Shown in pieces: positions 1 through 7,700 of a stretch of DNA of 64,000 nt. The notes below the pieces were generated by a model. The model saw only the letters and a program-made list of their open reading frames with translations, ran no database searches and was not told the origin of the DNA. The translations under genes were made by a program, and so were the position numbers. How positions within the stretch are numbered: the stretch's first letter is position 1; every line of letters starts with the position of its first letter. This DNA is from Paenibacillus oryzisoli (GTDB lineage Bacteria > Bacillota > Bacilli > Paenibacillales > NBRC-103111). The DNA is taken from contig NZ_LYPB01000065.1 of the NCBI RefSeq assembly GCF_001653565.1, positions 62,001 to 126,000 on the forward strand, written 5' to 3'.

Positions 1-227
1 CGCCGATTGATGAATACAAAGCTGGCGTGGACAGCGTGAAGATTTTCCAACTCGAGGATAACGTCAAAGCCTTCACCAAAGGGGATTCCTATGAATCGCT
101 CGCGTTTACGTCAGGCAAGACGGCCGAATTCTTGAAAGGCTTAGATATGCTGAGCACAATTCCCAAAGCGGAAACCTTCTTAGATGGTCATTTTGTGGAG
201 GAAGTCATGAAAGAACGTAAGAAGTAA
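1..227 (+). CDS. ABC transporter substrate-binding protein, NitT/TauT (SsuA) type, C-terminal end
   Basis: The reading frame is open from base 3 at the window edge to a TAA at 225-227, so only about the last 74 residues are present and the true start lies upstream. The tail is hydrophilic and ends in a lysine-rich stretch (MKERKK). By itself it is not diagnostic. The call rests on the next two genes, a TauC/SsuC-like permease and an SsuB-like ATPase, which follow in the same direction at 22 bp and then 2 bp. Binding proteins of this family normally sit first in such an operon and deliver nitrate, sulfonates, taurine or pyrimidine precursors at the outer face of the membrane. The substrate cannot be read from this fragment. 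Confidence 0.6.
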   Translation, partial: PIDEYKAGVDSVKIFQLEDNVKAFTKGDSYESLAFTSGKTAEFLKGLDMLSTIPKAETFLDGHFVEEVMKERKK

Positions 228-249
228 AGGCTGAAGGGGAGGGCTGCAG

Positions 250-1068
250 ATGGAAACGCTGGTAAAAAAAAGACGCAAGTCCACTATGTTTGCCATACGA
301 GGTGAAATTAGCCGTAAATCATATTTGTCGGGTGTCGTGCTTATCATTGCGGTAGTGTTGCTGTTCTGGAGCATGATGAGCTATGGTAATTTGGTCAACC
401 GCACATTCCTACCCACACCGGATCAGGTGCTCCGGCAGTTTGGGATTCAATTGCAGAACCCCGTGTTCTGGCAAAATGTTTGGATAAGTATTTTTCGAGT
501 GGGTGGTGGATTCTTGCTTGCTTGTCTCATCGGGATACCACTTGGGATTCTGGCGGGTACGTATCGGTTTGCTGAAGCTATCCTAGTACCACCTACTGAA
601 TTTATTCGTTATATGCCTGCGACGGCGTTCATTCCCTTAATCATGGTCTGGGCGGGGATCGGCGAGTGGGCGAAGGTCCTTGTCATCTTCCTGGGATGTT
701 TCTTCCAATTAATGTTGATGGTTGCAGACAATACGCGGTCAGTGTCCAATGATTTACTGCAAACCTCGTATACACTCGGTGCGAAACGCTGGCAAGTGAT
801 CGAGAAGGTGCTGATTCCTGCACTGCTTCCAGATTTAATGAACACATTGCGATTAATCATCGGGTGGGCATGGACTTATCTAGTTGTAGCCGAACTGGTT
901 GCGGCTAGCAGTGGTCTAGGATTTTCGATTATGAAGGCGCAGCGGTTCTTGAACACGGATCAAATATTTGTAGGCATTATTGCGATTGGTTTGCTGGGCT
1001 TATTGACGGATCGCACATTTGCTTATTGTCATAAACGGTTTTTCCCATGGTTGGAAGGAGGGCGTTAA
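250..1068 (+). CDS. ABC transporter permease, SsuC/TauC family
   Basis: The 272-residue integral membrane protein matches the usual length of SsuC/TauC/NrtB permeases. A positively charged N-terminus (KKRRKS) precedes the first of about six membrane segments (near residue 30). The cytoplasmic coupling loop contains the EAA-like stretch TLGAKRWQVIEKVLIPALLP near residues 177-196, which docks on the ATPase. The Shine-Dalgarno GGGGAGGG lies a few bases before the ATG. It sits between the binding protein and the ATPase in a compact operon and should form the channel of a high-affinity importer. The substrate class (sulfonate, taurine, nitrate or a thiamine precursor) is not determined by the sequence. 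Confidence 0.88.
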   Translation: METLVKKRRKSTMFAIRGEISRKSYLSGVVLIIAVVLLFWSMMSYGNLVNRTFLPTPDQVLRQFGIQLQNPVFWQNVWISIFRVGGGFLLACLIGIPLGILAGTYRFAEAILVPPTEFIRYMPATAFIPLIMVWAGIGEWAKVLVIFLGCFFQLMLMVADNTRSVSNDLLQTSYTLGAKRWQVIEKVLIPALLPDLMNTLRLIIGWAWTYLVVAELVAASSGLGFSIMKAQRFLNTDQIFVGIIAIGLLGLLTDRTFAYCHKRFFPWLEGGR

Positions 1069-1070
1069 GA

Positions 1071-1895
1071 GTGGAAGCATTGAACCTAGATTACAGCAAC
1101 GTGCCTTCTGAGGGGACAATTGCAGGTGCTGGTGTGCGGAAAATCGAAGCCGCCGAGGTTACGAAGGTGTACAGTTCCAAAAAGTCACAATTCGTAGCCC
1201 TAGATCGTGTGTCCTTTCACGTGGATGCGCACGAGTTTGTCAGCTTCGTCGGGCCTTCCGGCTGCGGGAAATCTTCCTTGCTGCGCATTATTGCTGGCTT
1301 AGAGCCTTTGACGATGGGGGATCTGAGCATCAATGGGCATGAGATTGAAGGTCCTGGCGCGGACAGAGGGATGGTCTTCCAGAGCTATACATTATTCCCA
1401 TGGCTATCGGTGAGAGAGAATATTGAATTCGGATTGACGTTGAAGGGTGTTCCCCTGTTCGAAAAGAGGGCCATATCCGACCACTTCATGGAATTAGTCG
1501 GTTTGCATAAGTTCGCGAAATCGTTGCCGAAGGAGCTTTCGGGCGGGATGAAGCAGCGGGTCGCGATCGCGCGAGCACTGGCGAATAATCCGGATGTGCT
1601 GCTCATGGATGAACCATTCGGCGCATTGGATCCGCAAACCAAGAACGCCATGCAGGAGCTGCTGTTGCGTATATGGGAGAAGGAAAAAACGACCGTTGTG
1701 TTCATCACGCACGACATCGAAGAAGCCATCTTCCTATCGCAGCGAGTGTATGTGATGCAGGCCCATCCTGGCACGATTCGCAGTGAGATTGTGATTCCAC
1801 GCGGGCTGCGGCATGTGGAGGATGTGAAGGATTCTGAAGCTTTCGTGAAGCTGAAGAAGCAGATCATTTCGTTGATTGGGCATCACGACGATTGA
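1071..1895 (+). CDS. ABC transporter ATP-binding protein, SsuB/TauB/NrtD family
   Basis: This is the energy-coupling ATPase of the upstream importer. Walker A is GPSGCGKSS, the Q-loop is MVFQSYTLFPW, the ABC signature is LSGGMKQRVAIARAL, Walker B is VLLMDEPFGALD, and the switch His is in ITHDIEEA. I place the start at GTG 1071, which has GGAAGGAGGG at 1053-1062 eight bases upstream. An in-frame ATG at 1047 lies inside the permease gene and has no clear site. The start leaves 2 bp after the permease stop (1068), which suggests translational coupling. The product is about 274 residues, slightly longer than typical because of a roughly 25-residue N-terminal leader before the nucleotide-binding domain. 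Confidence 0.9.
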   Translation: MEALNLDYSNVPSEGTIAGAGVRKIEAAEVTKVYSSKKSQFVALDRVSFHVDAHEFVSFVGPSGCGKSSLLRIIAGLEPLTMGDLSINGHEIEGPGADRGMVFQSYTLFPWLSVRENIEFGLTLKGVPLFEKRAISDHFMELVGLHKFAKSLPKELSGGMKQRVAIARALANNPDVLLMDEPFGALDPQTKNAMQELLLRIWEKEKTTVVFITHDIEEAIFLSQRVYVMQAHPGTIRSEIVIPRGLRHVEDVKDSEAFVKLKKQIISLIGHHDD

Positions 1896-2040
1896 GAGGT
1901 GAAGGGGCATCAGAGGCATGGCATCATGGCAGAGTAATCTGTTGTGGTGCCTTTTGCGCTCGGTATGGTTGGGGAGCATTTACAAAAGGATGCAGCTTGT
2001 TTAATCGGTGGGATTGGTGAGATAGATGGGTTAGGCGAAA

Positions 2041-2061
2041 TAACTGGAAAATATCCAGCTA
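2041..2061 (-). repeat. 21-bp dispersed imperfect palindrome, family 1, copy 1
   Basis: Read on the minus strand this is TAGCTGGATA then TTTTCCAGTTA, a 21-bp element that recurs at 23466-23650 and 37219-37403 in both orientations with the same length. A further partial copy (CCAGTTATTC) follows at about 2075. It lies between the ABC importer and the LacI gene, in a 297-bp space that also holds the LacI promoter. Confidence 0.7.
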
Positions 2062-2131
2062 TTTCGGTGTCTTCTCCAGTTATTCATTTTACCCTATAGC
2101 AGCAACAGTTTTCCGGCATAAGGACAGAGAT

Positions 2132-2177
2132 TTGACGAGCAATCGCCTTCTAGCTACAATGAGTTTAAGCGTTTCAA
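2132..2177 (+). promoter_or_regulatory. Sigma-A promoter with LacI-type operator for the downstream regulator gene
   Basis: TTGACG (2132-2137) and TACAAT (2155-2160) are separated by exactly 17 bp, a good sigma-A promoter. The predicted transcription start falls inside TTTAAGCGTTTCAA (2164-2177). That sequence has the central CG and A/T-rich arms of LacI/GalR-family operators (cre-like, about 12 of 14 consensus positions). Overlap of operator and start site suggests autorepression by the LacI-type protein encoded directly downstream, or CcpA control. This is inference. Confidence 0.6.
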
Positions 2178-2192
2178 GAATGAGGGTATGGG

Positions 2193-3263
2193 ATGAAAAA
2201 AAGTAAACAAGCTACCATCGTCGATGTTGCCTCTGAGGCTGGTGTATCCATTGCGACGGTGTCGAATGTTATAAACCGTAGGAAAGTTCCGATGTCACCG
2301 GAAACGATCCGTAAAGTAGAAGAAGCAGTAGTGCGACTAGGTTATCGCCGTAACGTTATGGCCACGAATCTAAGTCGGCGGCGCTCGAATGAGTTAGGAT
2401 TGATTCTCCCGCATTTTGGCGGGTATTATGGCAGATTTGCTGAGAAGCTGGAGCAGAGGTTTCACGGCTACGGTTATCATCTATCTGTATTCTCGGCAGC
2501 AGGAATGGATCCTGAGGTGGAGACGCGGCATATTGAGCATTTACTGCAACGACGCGTAGACGGACTAGTTTCACATGGCTTGGCGATCAGCATGCACTCT
2601 ACCCAGCAATTAGTGGGTGAGGGGACGCCGCTTGTTATTTTTAATGGCTGGGGTTGGCCGAATGAGATAACGAAACTGGCTGTGAATTTGGATTTTGCCA
2701 AGGCGTCGAGCCAGGCTGTTCAGTATTTTCTGTCGCATGGTTGCCGAGCTGTTTTCTATGCCGGGAGACGTAAGGGAATGGGCGCGAACGAGCAGCGCAT
2801 CGAGGGATTTCTAGCGGGACTAGGTGACCGTGCTGAGACGGTGGTGCATGCGCTTTTGGATGCAGGAGAGTTGGGTGTGGCTGGGATACTGGACGAGGCA
2901 CTGCGTGTGAGCGGTGAGTTGCGGCCTATCGGTATTTACACATTCAACGATGCGCTGGCGCTGGAGTTGATTGCTGAATGTCATGCGCGCGGCATCCGTG
3001 TTCCCGAAGAGATACAGTTCATTGGGATGGATAATGAGCATTTTGCGAAGGCGAGCATTCCTTCTATTACGAGCTTCGAGATGCCAGTCGAGCTGCAAAC
3101 GCGTTTGGTGGCGGCCTTTCTGATGCGGCAGATGGGGGAGGAAATCGACGAGGAAAGCGCGAAGGAGCTGGATGCGTACTTGGCTCAGAGGAATGGGCAT
3201 GATTTGCTCATTGATATGGAGATGGTTGTGCGTAACTCTACGCAGAATGAAATAAACCGTTAG
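2193..3263 (+). CDS. LacI/GalR-family transcriptional regulator
   Basis: This 356-residue DNA-binding repressor has the classic N-terminal helix-turn-helix: IVDVASEAGVSIATVSNVIN (residues about 9-28), followed by the hinge region (YRRNVMATNLSRRRSNELGLI). The periplasmic-binding-protein-like effector domain begins there. Family members respond to a sugar or nucleoside. The ligand is not evident, because the neighbours are a sulfonate/nitrate-type importer upstream and a convergent metal pump downstream. The C-terminus carries an acidic extension (EEIDEESAKELD) before the end of the effector domain. A sigma-A promoter with an operator-like site precedes the gene, consistent with autoregulation. 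The ATG has GAGGG 6 bp upstream. Confidence 0.9.
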   Translation: MKKSKQATIVDVASEAGVSIATVSNVINRRKVPMSPETIRKVEEAVVRLGYRRNVMATNLSRRRSNELGLILPHFGGYYGRFAEKLEQRFHGYGYHLSVFSAAGMDPEVETRHIEHLLQRRVDGLVSHGLAISMHSTQQLVGEGTPLVIFNGWGWPNEITKLAVNLDFAKASSQAVQYFLSHGCRAVFYAGRRKGMGANEQRIEGFLAGLGDRAETVVHALLDAGELGVAGILDEALRVSGELRPIGIYTFNDALALELIAECHARGIRVPEEIQFIGMDNEHFAKASIPSITSFEMPVELQTRLVAAFLMRQMGEEIDEESAKELDAYLAQRNGHDLLIDMEMVVRNSTQNEINR

Positions 3264-3289
3264 TCACCTAGGGAGGTGATTAACGGTTT
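3254..3289. terminator. Bidirectional hairpin terminator between lacI-type gene and CDF gene
   Basis: The inverted repeat AAACCGTTA ... TAACGGTTT, with an inner CACCT / AGGTG stem and an AGGG loop, starts inside the last codons of the LacI-type gene. It is followed by a T-rich tail. It separates two convergent genes and probably serves the plus-strand transcript best. Confidence 0.7.
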
Positions 3290-3353
3290 GTTTGTTTCCA
3301 ACGCGAAGGGTCTGTTCTCTGTGCAAAAGGAGGTAGTTATCGTTAGTGGTCGT

Positions 3354-4322
3354 TTAGACGCTTGTTTGATTTTGTTGTTTCAGCTGCTTTTGCTGCCTCA
3401 GAAAATCTTTCCCATACTCGCCGTGTGGATTAATGTCCGCATGTTCGATTTGAATCGTGGCATGCTCGATGCCATATTTGGACTTCAGCGTCTCATTAAT
3501 CGCGAGTATGACGCAAAAAGGTTGAATATTAGGACTAATAAACACGTGCGCTGTCAGGGAATAATGGTCGGTCGAGACGGCCCAGAGATGCATTTCGTGG
3601 ACATCTTCTACGCCTTCAACCTTCGCGATCACAGAGCGGATTTCGTCTAGATTAAACTTTTCAGGGACGGATTCCATCAGGATCATGAAGGATTCTCGAA
3701 TAATTTTGCCCCCACCTGTAAAAATAATGCCCCCAATCACAACTGAAATCAACGGATCGAACCAGAGGAGACCTGAGTAATAAATAACAATCGCCGAAAT
3801 AATGACACCAACCGAGCTTAGCAAATCTCCGAAAAAGTGCCAGAGCGCGCTTTGCACGTTCAGATTGTCTTCCTCCTTGACGCTGTTATGAAGAACCAAC
3901 GTGAGCACAAGGTTTACAACGAACCCGATCGAGGCAATGCCCAGCATGAGTCCCAATTGAATCGGTTGGGGGTGGAGGACGCGCTGGATGGCTTCGATGC
4001 AAATGCCCAATGCGATGATGCAAAGCGCCAATCCATTGAGAAAGGAAGCGACAATCTCAAATCGCAGAAATCCAAAAGTGAAGCGGGCATTGGGCTGGCG
4101 CGTAGCAAGTTGGATGGCAACCATGCTCAGGCCAAGCGCAAAGACATCTGAAATCATATGAGCCGAATCGGATAATAGAGCTAGGGAATTCGAAAGCACC
4201 CCACCGATAATTTCAACCAGGGTAAAAAATGCCGTTAAGATGAGGGTGACCCACAGGGTTTTTCTTGACTTACTTTGTTCTTTCACATGGTGGAGATGAT
4301 GATAGTCATACTCGACGCTCAT
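3354..4322 (-). CDS. Cation diffusion facilitator (CDF) metal efflux protein, CzcD/FieF-like
   Basis: The 322-residue antiporter exports divalent metal (zinc, iron, manganese or cobalt) in exchange for protons. An N-terminal His-rich segment (HHLHHVKEQSKSRK) precedes six membrane segments. The transport-site motif SDSAHMISD is in TM2 and HFFGD is in TM5, giving the paired H/D metal ligands. The cytoplasmic dimerisation domain follows from about residue 215 (VEGVEDVHEMHLWAV), and the tail is Gln-rich. The start is ATG 4322, with GGAGG immediately upstream on the minus strand. A PerR/Fur-like 15-bp box lies just upstream of the ribosome binding site, which hints at control by iron or peroxide rather than by a CzrA-type zinc sensor. 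Metal specificity cannot be told from the sequence. Confidence 0.9.
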   Translation of the reverse strand: MSVEYDYHHLHHVKEQSKSRKTLWVTLILTAFFTLVEIIGGVLSNSLALLSDSAHMISDVFALGLSMVAIQLATRQPNARFTFGFLRFEIVASFLNGLALCIIALGICIEAIQRVLHPQPIQLGLMLGIASIGFVVNLVLTLVLHNSVKEEDNLNVQSALWHFFGDLLSSVGVIISAIVIYYSGLLWFDPLISVVIGGIIFTGGGKIIRESFMILMESVPEKFNLDEIRSVIAKVEGVEDVHEMHLWAVSTDHYSLTAHVFISPNIQPFCVILAINETLKSKYGIEHATIQIEHADINPHGEYGKDFLRQQKQLKQQNQTSV

Positions 4323-4337
4323 AGGGTTCCTCCTTAT

Positions 4338-4352
4338 TTAGAATTATTCTAA
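4338..4352 (-). promoter_or_regulatory. PerR/Fur-family box (7-1-7 inverted repeat) before the CDF gene
   Basis: TTAGAAT-T-ATTCTAA is a perfect 7-1-7 inverted repeat. It closely matches the PerR box TTATAAT-N-ATTATAA and the related Fur box. It sits about 16 bp upstream of the CDF start codon, downstream of AT-rich promoter-like sequence (TATACTAAT, TATATACTA on the minus strand). Family knowledge: PerR controls metal efflux genes in several Bacillota. Identity of the regulator is inference. Confidence 0.55.
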
Positions 4353-4499
4353 TTAGTATATAATTAGTATATGCCAATTGGGGGAAACGTGCAACTGGAA
4401 TTGGGGAGGAATTTGAGGGCGAGGTGGGGGAGGGGCGGAGCGGAGAACGTAGACAGGAGACTGGAGACAGCAAATTAGAATATAAAGCGTTTTCTAATT

Positions 4500-4557
4500 T
4501 GTAACAGAAATGAAATATTCCTGTTATGGTTCCATAATGTTCACTTGGTAATATAAT
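4500..4557 (+). promoter_or_regulatory. Promoter with three 11-bp-spaced direct repeats (WalR/PhoP-like), RNA unit A
   Basis: TGTAAC (4500), TGAAAT (4511) and TGTTAT (4522) are spaced exactly 11 bp apart. A TATAAT -10 follows at 4552-4557, with no recognisable -35 (GTTCCA). The same arrangement, with the same 52-bp distance from the first repeat to the -10, occurs at 40443-40500. TGTWAH repeats at 11-bp spacing are the form of WalR sites. The reverse complement resembles PhoP repeats, so either regulator is possible. Confidence 0.5.
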
Positions 4558-4562
4558 AAACA

Positions 4563-4622
4563 AGACCCCCTTTTTAATATAAACTTTTAGAACCCGGCCC
4601 CGTTGGCTGGGTTCCTTTTTTT
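4563..4622 (+). ncRNA. Candidate small RNA, copy A
   Basis: A predicted transcript of about 60 nt starts just after the TATAAT at 4552. It contains an unpaired C-run (GACCCCC) and a U/A-rich linker, and ends in a stem GAACCCGGCC / GGCTGGGTTC (4590-4599 and 4605-4614) with loop CCGTT and a T7 tail. There is no open reading frame of note. A second copy at 40506-40565 keeps the C-run, linker, loop and T-tail while the stem changes on both sides (GGACC / GGTCC). Such covariation points to selection for RNA structure. The C-run could pair with Shine-Dalgarno sequences, as in RoxS/RsaE-type RNAs; this is hypothesis. Confidence 0.5.
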
Positions 4623-4795
4623 ATGTCTAGGCAAATGACCCTTATATCTTGAATAGGGACTAATAGAATGTTTGAAATGATTTTGGAAACGATAATCTAA
4701 CATTCTTTGACAAATAATGCTAGGCGATTAGTTTATGAGTAACTATAATTGGAAGAAAGGAGTAAAGATACAAGCTTTATAAAAGGGGACATGAC

Positions 4796-7700
4796 ATGTC
4801 GAAGGAGCTAATCATATTTAAGGCAAATACGGATGCGGTCGGAACTAATAGGGGTTTTGTGTTTCAATATTTAAAGACTTTAGTTCAGTGGCTAACTAAT
4901 TACCGTGAAAATATTGGGAACCTTATCTACTGTGAAGTTGAGGATGATATTAAACAAGTAAATAAATCAAGAACAAACATAAAGTGGACACAAGTTAAGT
5001 GTTACTCGTCTGCTTTTAATCTAGGCAGCGATGATATTCACAAGACTTTGTACAATTTTTTTGTGTTATTTGCTAGTCATGATGTATCTGAGAGCTATTT
5101 TAGTTTTGAATCAAATTCAAAACCTTCGGGAAAAGATGAATTATTTAATGAATGGATAAATAAGCAACCAGTCACTGAGAAAGATTTGGAACTACTCGCT
5201 AAATTGGTTGTTTATCTACAAAAGACATTAAGCGCGAATATTGAAGAGGTGAGCGCTTCACTTCTTAAGAATATTACTAATAAAATTGCCACAATAGAAA
5301 GCAAAAAAAGTTCAGCGGCTAAAATGCAAGGGAAAAAGGTTATTGATGAACTAAAAATTGAATATCAATCCATCGTAAGTCTCTCTAGGGTTTTGAATTT
5401 GAAATTATCAGACAATGAATTGATGTCAGACTTCATTAAACGAATAGATTGGGTGTTTGACTATATAAATCCAAACGCATCTATTACAAAGTTAAAATCA
5501 GATGCTATGAAGCTACTTAGTGAAATAATTCCTAAGCATGCATCAGTTGATTTATATTTTTATAGATTATTATCAGAGATTTTTTTGAAGTCAACGGAAA
5601 CAGAAATTAATGAGCGTAGTCTAGATACTGATTTAATGGAAGAAATACTTAATGAAACGGAAGAACACTTGAAAGAACATACGAATCAAGAACTTGTTCT
5701 GAAAATTGATGAACTTGAGTCGACGATAGCTAAGGGATTTAGTGGTGTAAATGTGCAGTTAGGTATAATTGAGCAGAAACTTGATGTATTTAATGATAAA
5801 AATGTACTTAAAAAGCATAAGTATAGTTCGCAATGGTTTAGGGGGAGAGTGGAAGAAAATATTAGAAATATAGGAAATAGATATTCTGAAAACCTCAACG
5901 TTGAATTGCAGATTTCAGAGTTGATTGATGCGATCGAACTAAACGATAAATTTAAAAAAAGTGTGATTGATAAATGTGAGGAATTAATAAGAGATAATCT
6001 TTTTTATAATCATGCTGATAATGAGATAACGAATATTTTAAAAAAACTCCAACAAATTATGGGGCAGATTTCTTCAAATAATAGGATAAATAAATGTTTG
6101 TGTGAAGTCGAGGAAGTAGTTATCTCATTAAAACGATATATTGATGAAAGTAATGTTCATAGAAGAAGCAGCTATTTCTTGGAAAAAATTCAAGAGATGT
6201 ATACATATTTGCAAGATACCTCTTTTCAAGCTGCTCTAAATCCTTTTGTGGTTGTTACTGGTAGTGCGGGAGTTGGGAAATCACATTTCATGACCAATCA
6301 CGCTCTAAGGCGATTAAATACAAATAAAATTAGTATTTTTTTGTTGGGCCAATTAGTGAATTTCGAGGACTCATTCCTACAACAGATAAAAAAGCAATTA
6401 GATATTCCTATTGATGAAGATATGGATGACTTTTTTGAAGTGTTCAATGAGTATGGGATTGAACAGAACGAACGAGTCATTATATTCATTGATGCACTAA
6501 ACGAAGCCACTTCCAAGAAAATATTGCAAAGTTCAATTAGTGGTTTTGTGGAACGTATGAAAAGATACAGTAACATCGCTCTAGTAATGAGCGTGAGAGA
6601 TACATATGAGAAGGAAGTCATTCCTGCAGATTTTTTTGAAATTAATGATGTTATGCGAGTGGAGTTTGATGGGTTCGATAATATCGAGCATGCAGTTAGA
6701 GAGTTTTTTAATTACTATAAAGTCCCGTTGACCTTAAATGACTGTCTAAAGTATCAATTCAAAAACCCGTTATTTTTAAAGGTATATTGCATATCATATG
6801 ATAAACACAACTCTGCTGATAGTATTGAAGGTATATTTAATAACTACTTCAGAACGATTAATAATAATTTAAGGTTACGGATAGAAGGCTATCCCAAGCA
6901 TGGAGATTTAGTTAATTTAGCCTTGTCCTGTTTTATTGATACTAAACTAAAATACAATAATAGCTATTTGCTTTATGAGGTCGCTTCTAGAGAAGTTAAC
7001 AATCAGATGGCATTCTTAAAACTAAATGTGAATTTTTTTGACGAGTTAGTAAATGAACAGGTAATAACCGTGAATACAATCAAGCGTAACTCTAAAACGG
7101 ATGACATCGTATATATTACTTTTGAATTATTTAGTGAGTTCATTGTCGCAAAAAGAATTATTGAAGCAAATGAAATTAACAAATACAATACGAACTTGAA
7201 AAACTTTTTCTCCGAAATGAATCCGTATTATCATTTACTCATGGACGATTACTCTAATCAAGGTATTTTTGAAGCAATAGCCGTTCAGCTTCCGGAGATA
7301 GCAGCTCCCGAATTGGAGATGTACTATTGGCCACGTGACATATTAAGATATGATTCAGTTAATTTGGAGAAGGCCTACTATAATAGTCTCAAGTGGAGAA
7401 GACCAGAAGCGATAACAGGAATAAGCCATTCTTTTATACTGAACGAAGTATTAGTGTTAAGTTTTTCATCTCCGAGAAAACTATATAAGTTCTGGGATGA
7501 AGTTTTGAAATTTTCCATTGATAAAAAACACTATTACAATGCAAATTTTTTATATGAATCCTTAATGAATATGCAATTGGATGATTTTAATGCTCTCTGG
7601 ACCGTTTATGTTAGTGAGGATTTTAAAAAGAATGATTGTTTTACGCAAATAATGAAGTGGGCATGGAAAGATCATACAGAGAGTTTGGGATTTGACGAAG

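Noticed and set aside
3276..3650. 124-codon plus-strand open frame beginning in the terminator region
   Set aside because: It runs antisense through the C-terminal part of the CDF gene, which has a full family match, and has no good ribosome site.
4707..4749. TTGACA (4707) and TATAAT (4744) as promoter of the STAND gene
   Set aside because: They are 31 bp apart; a TTTATG at 19-bp spacing is possible but weak, so no promoter is claimed.
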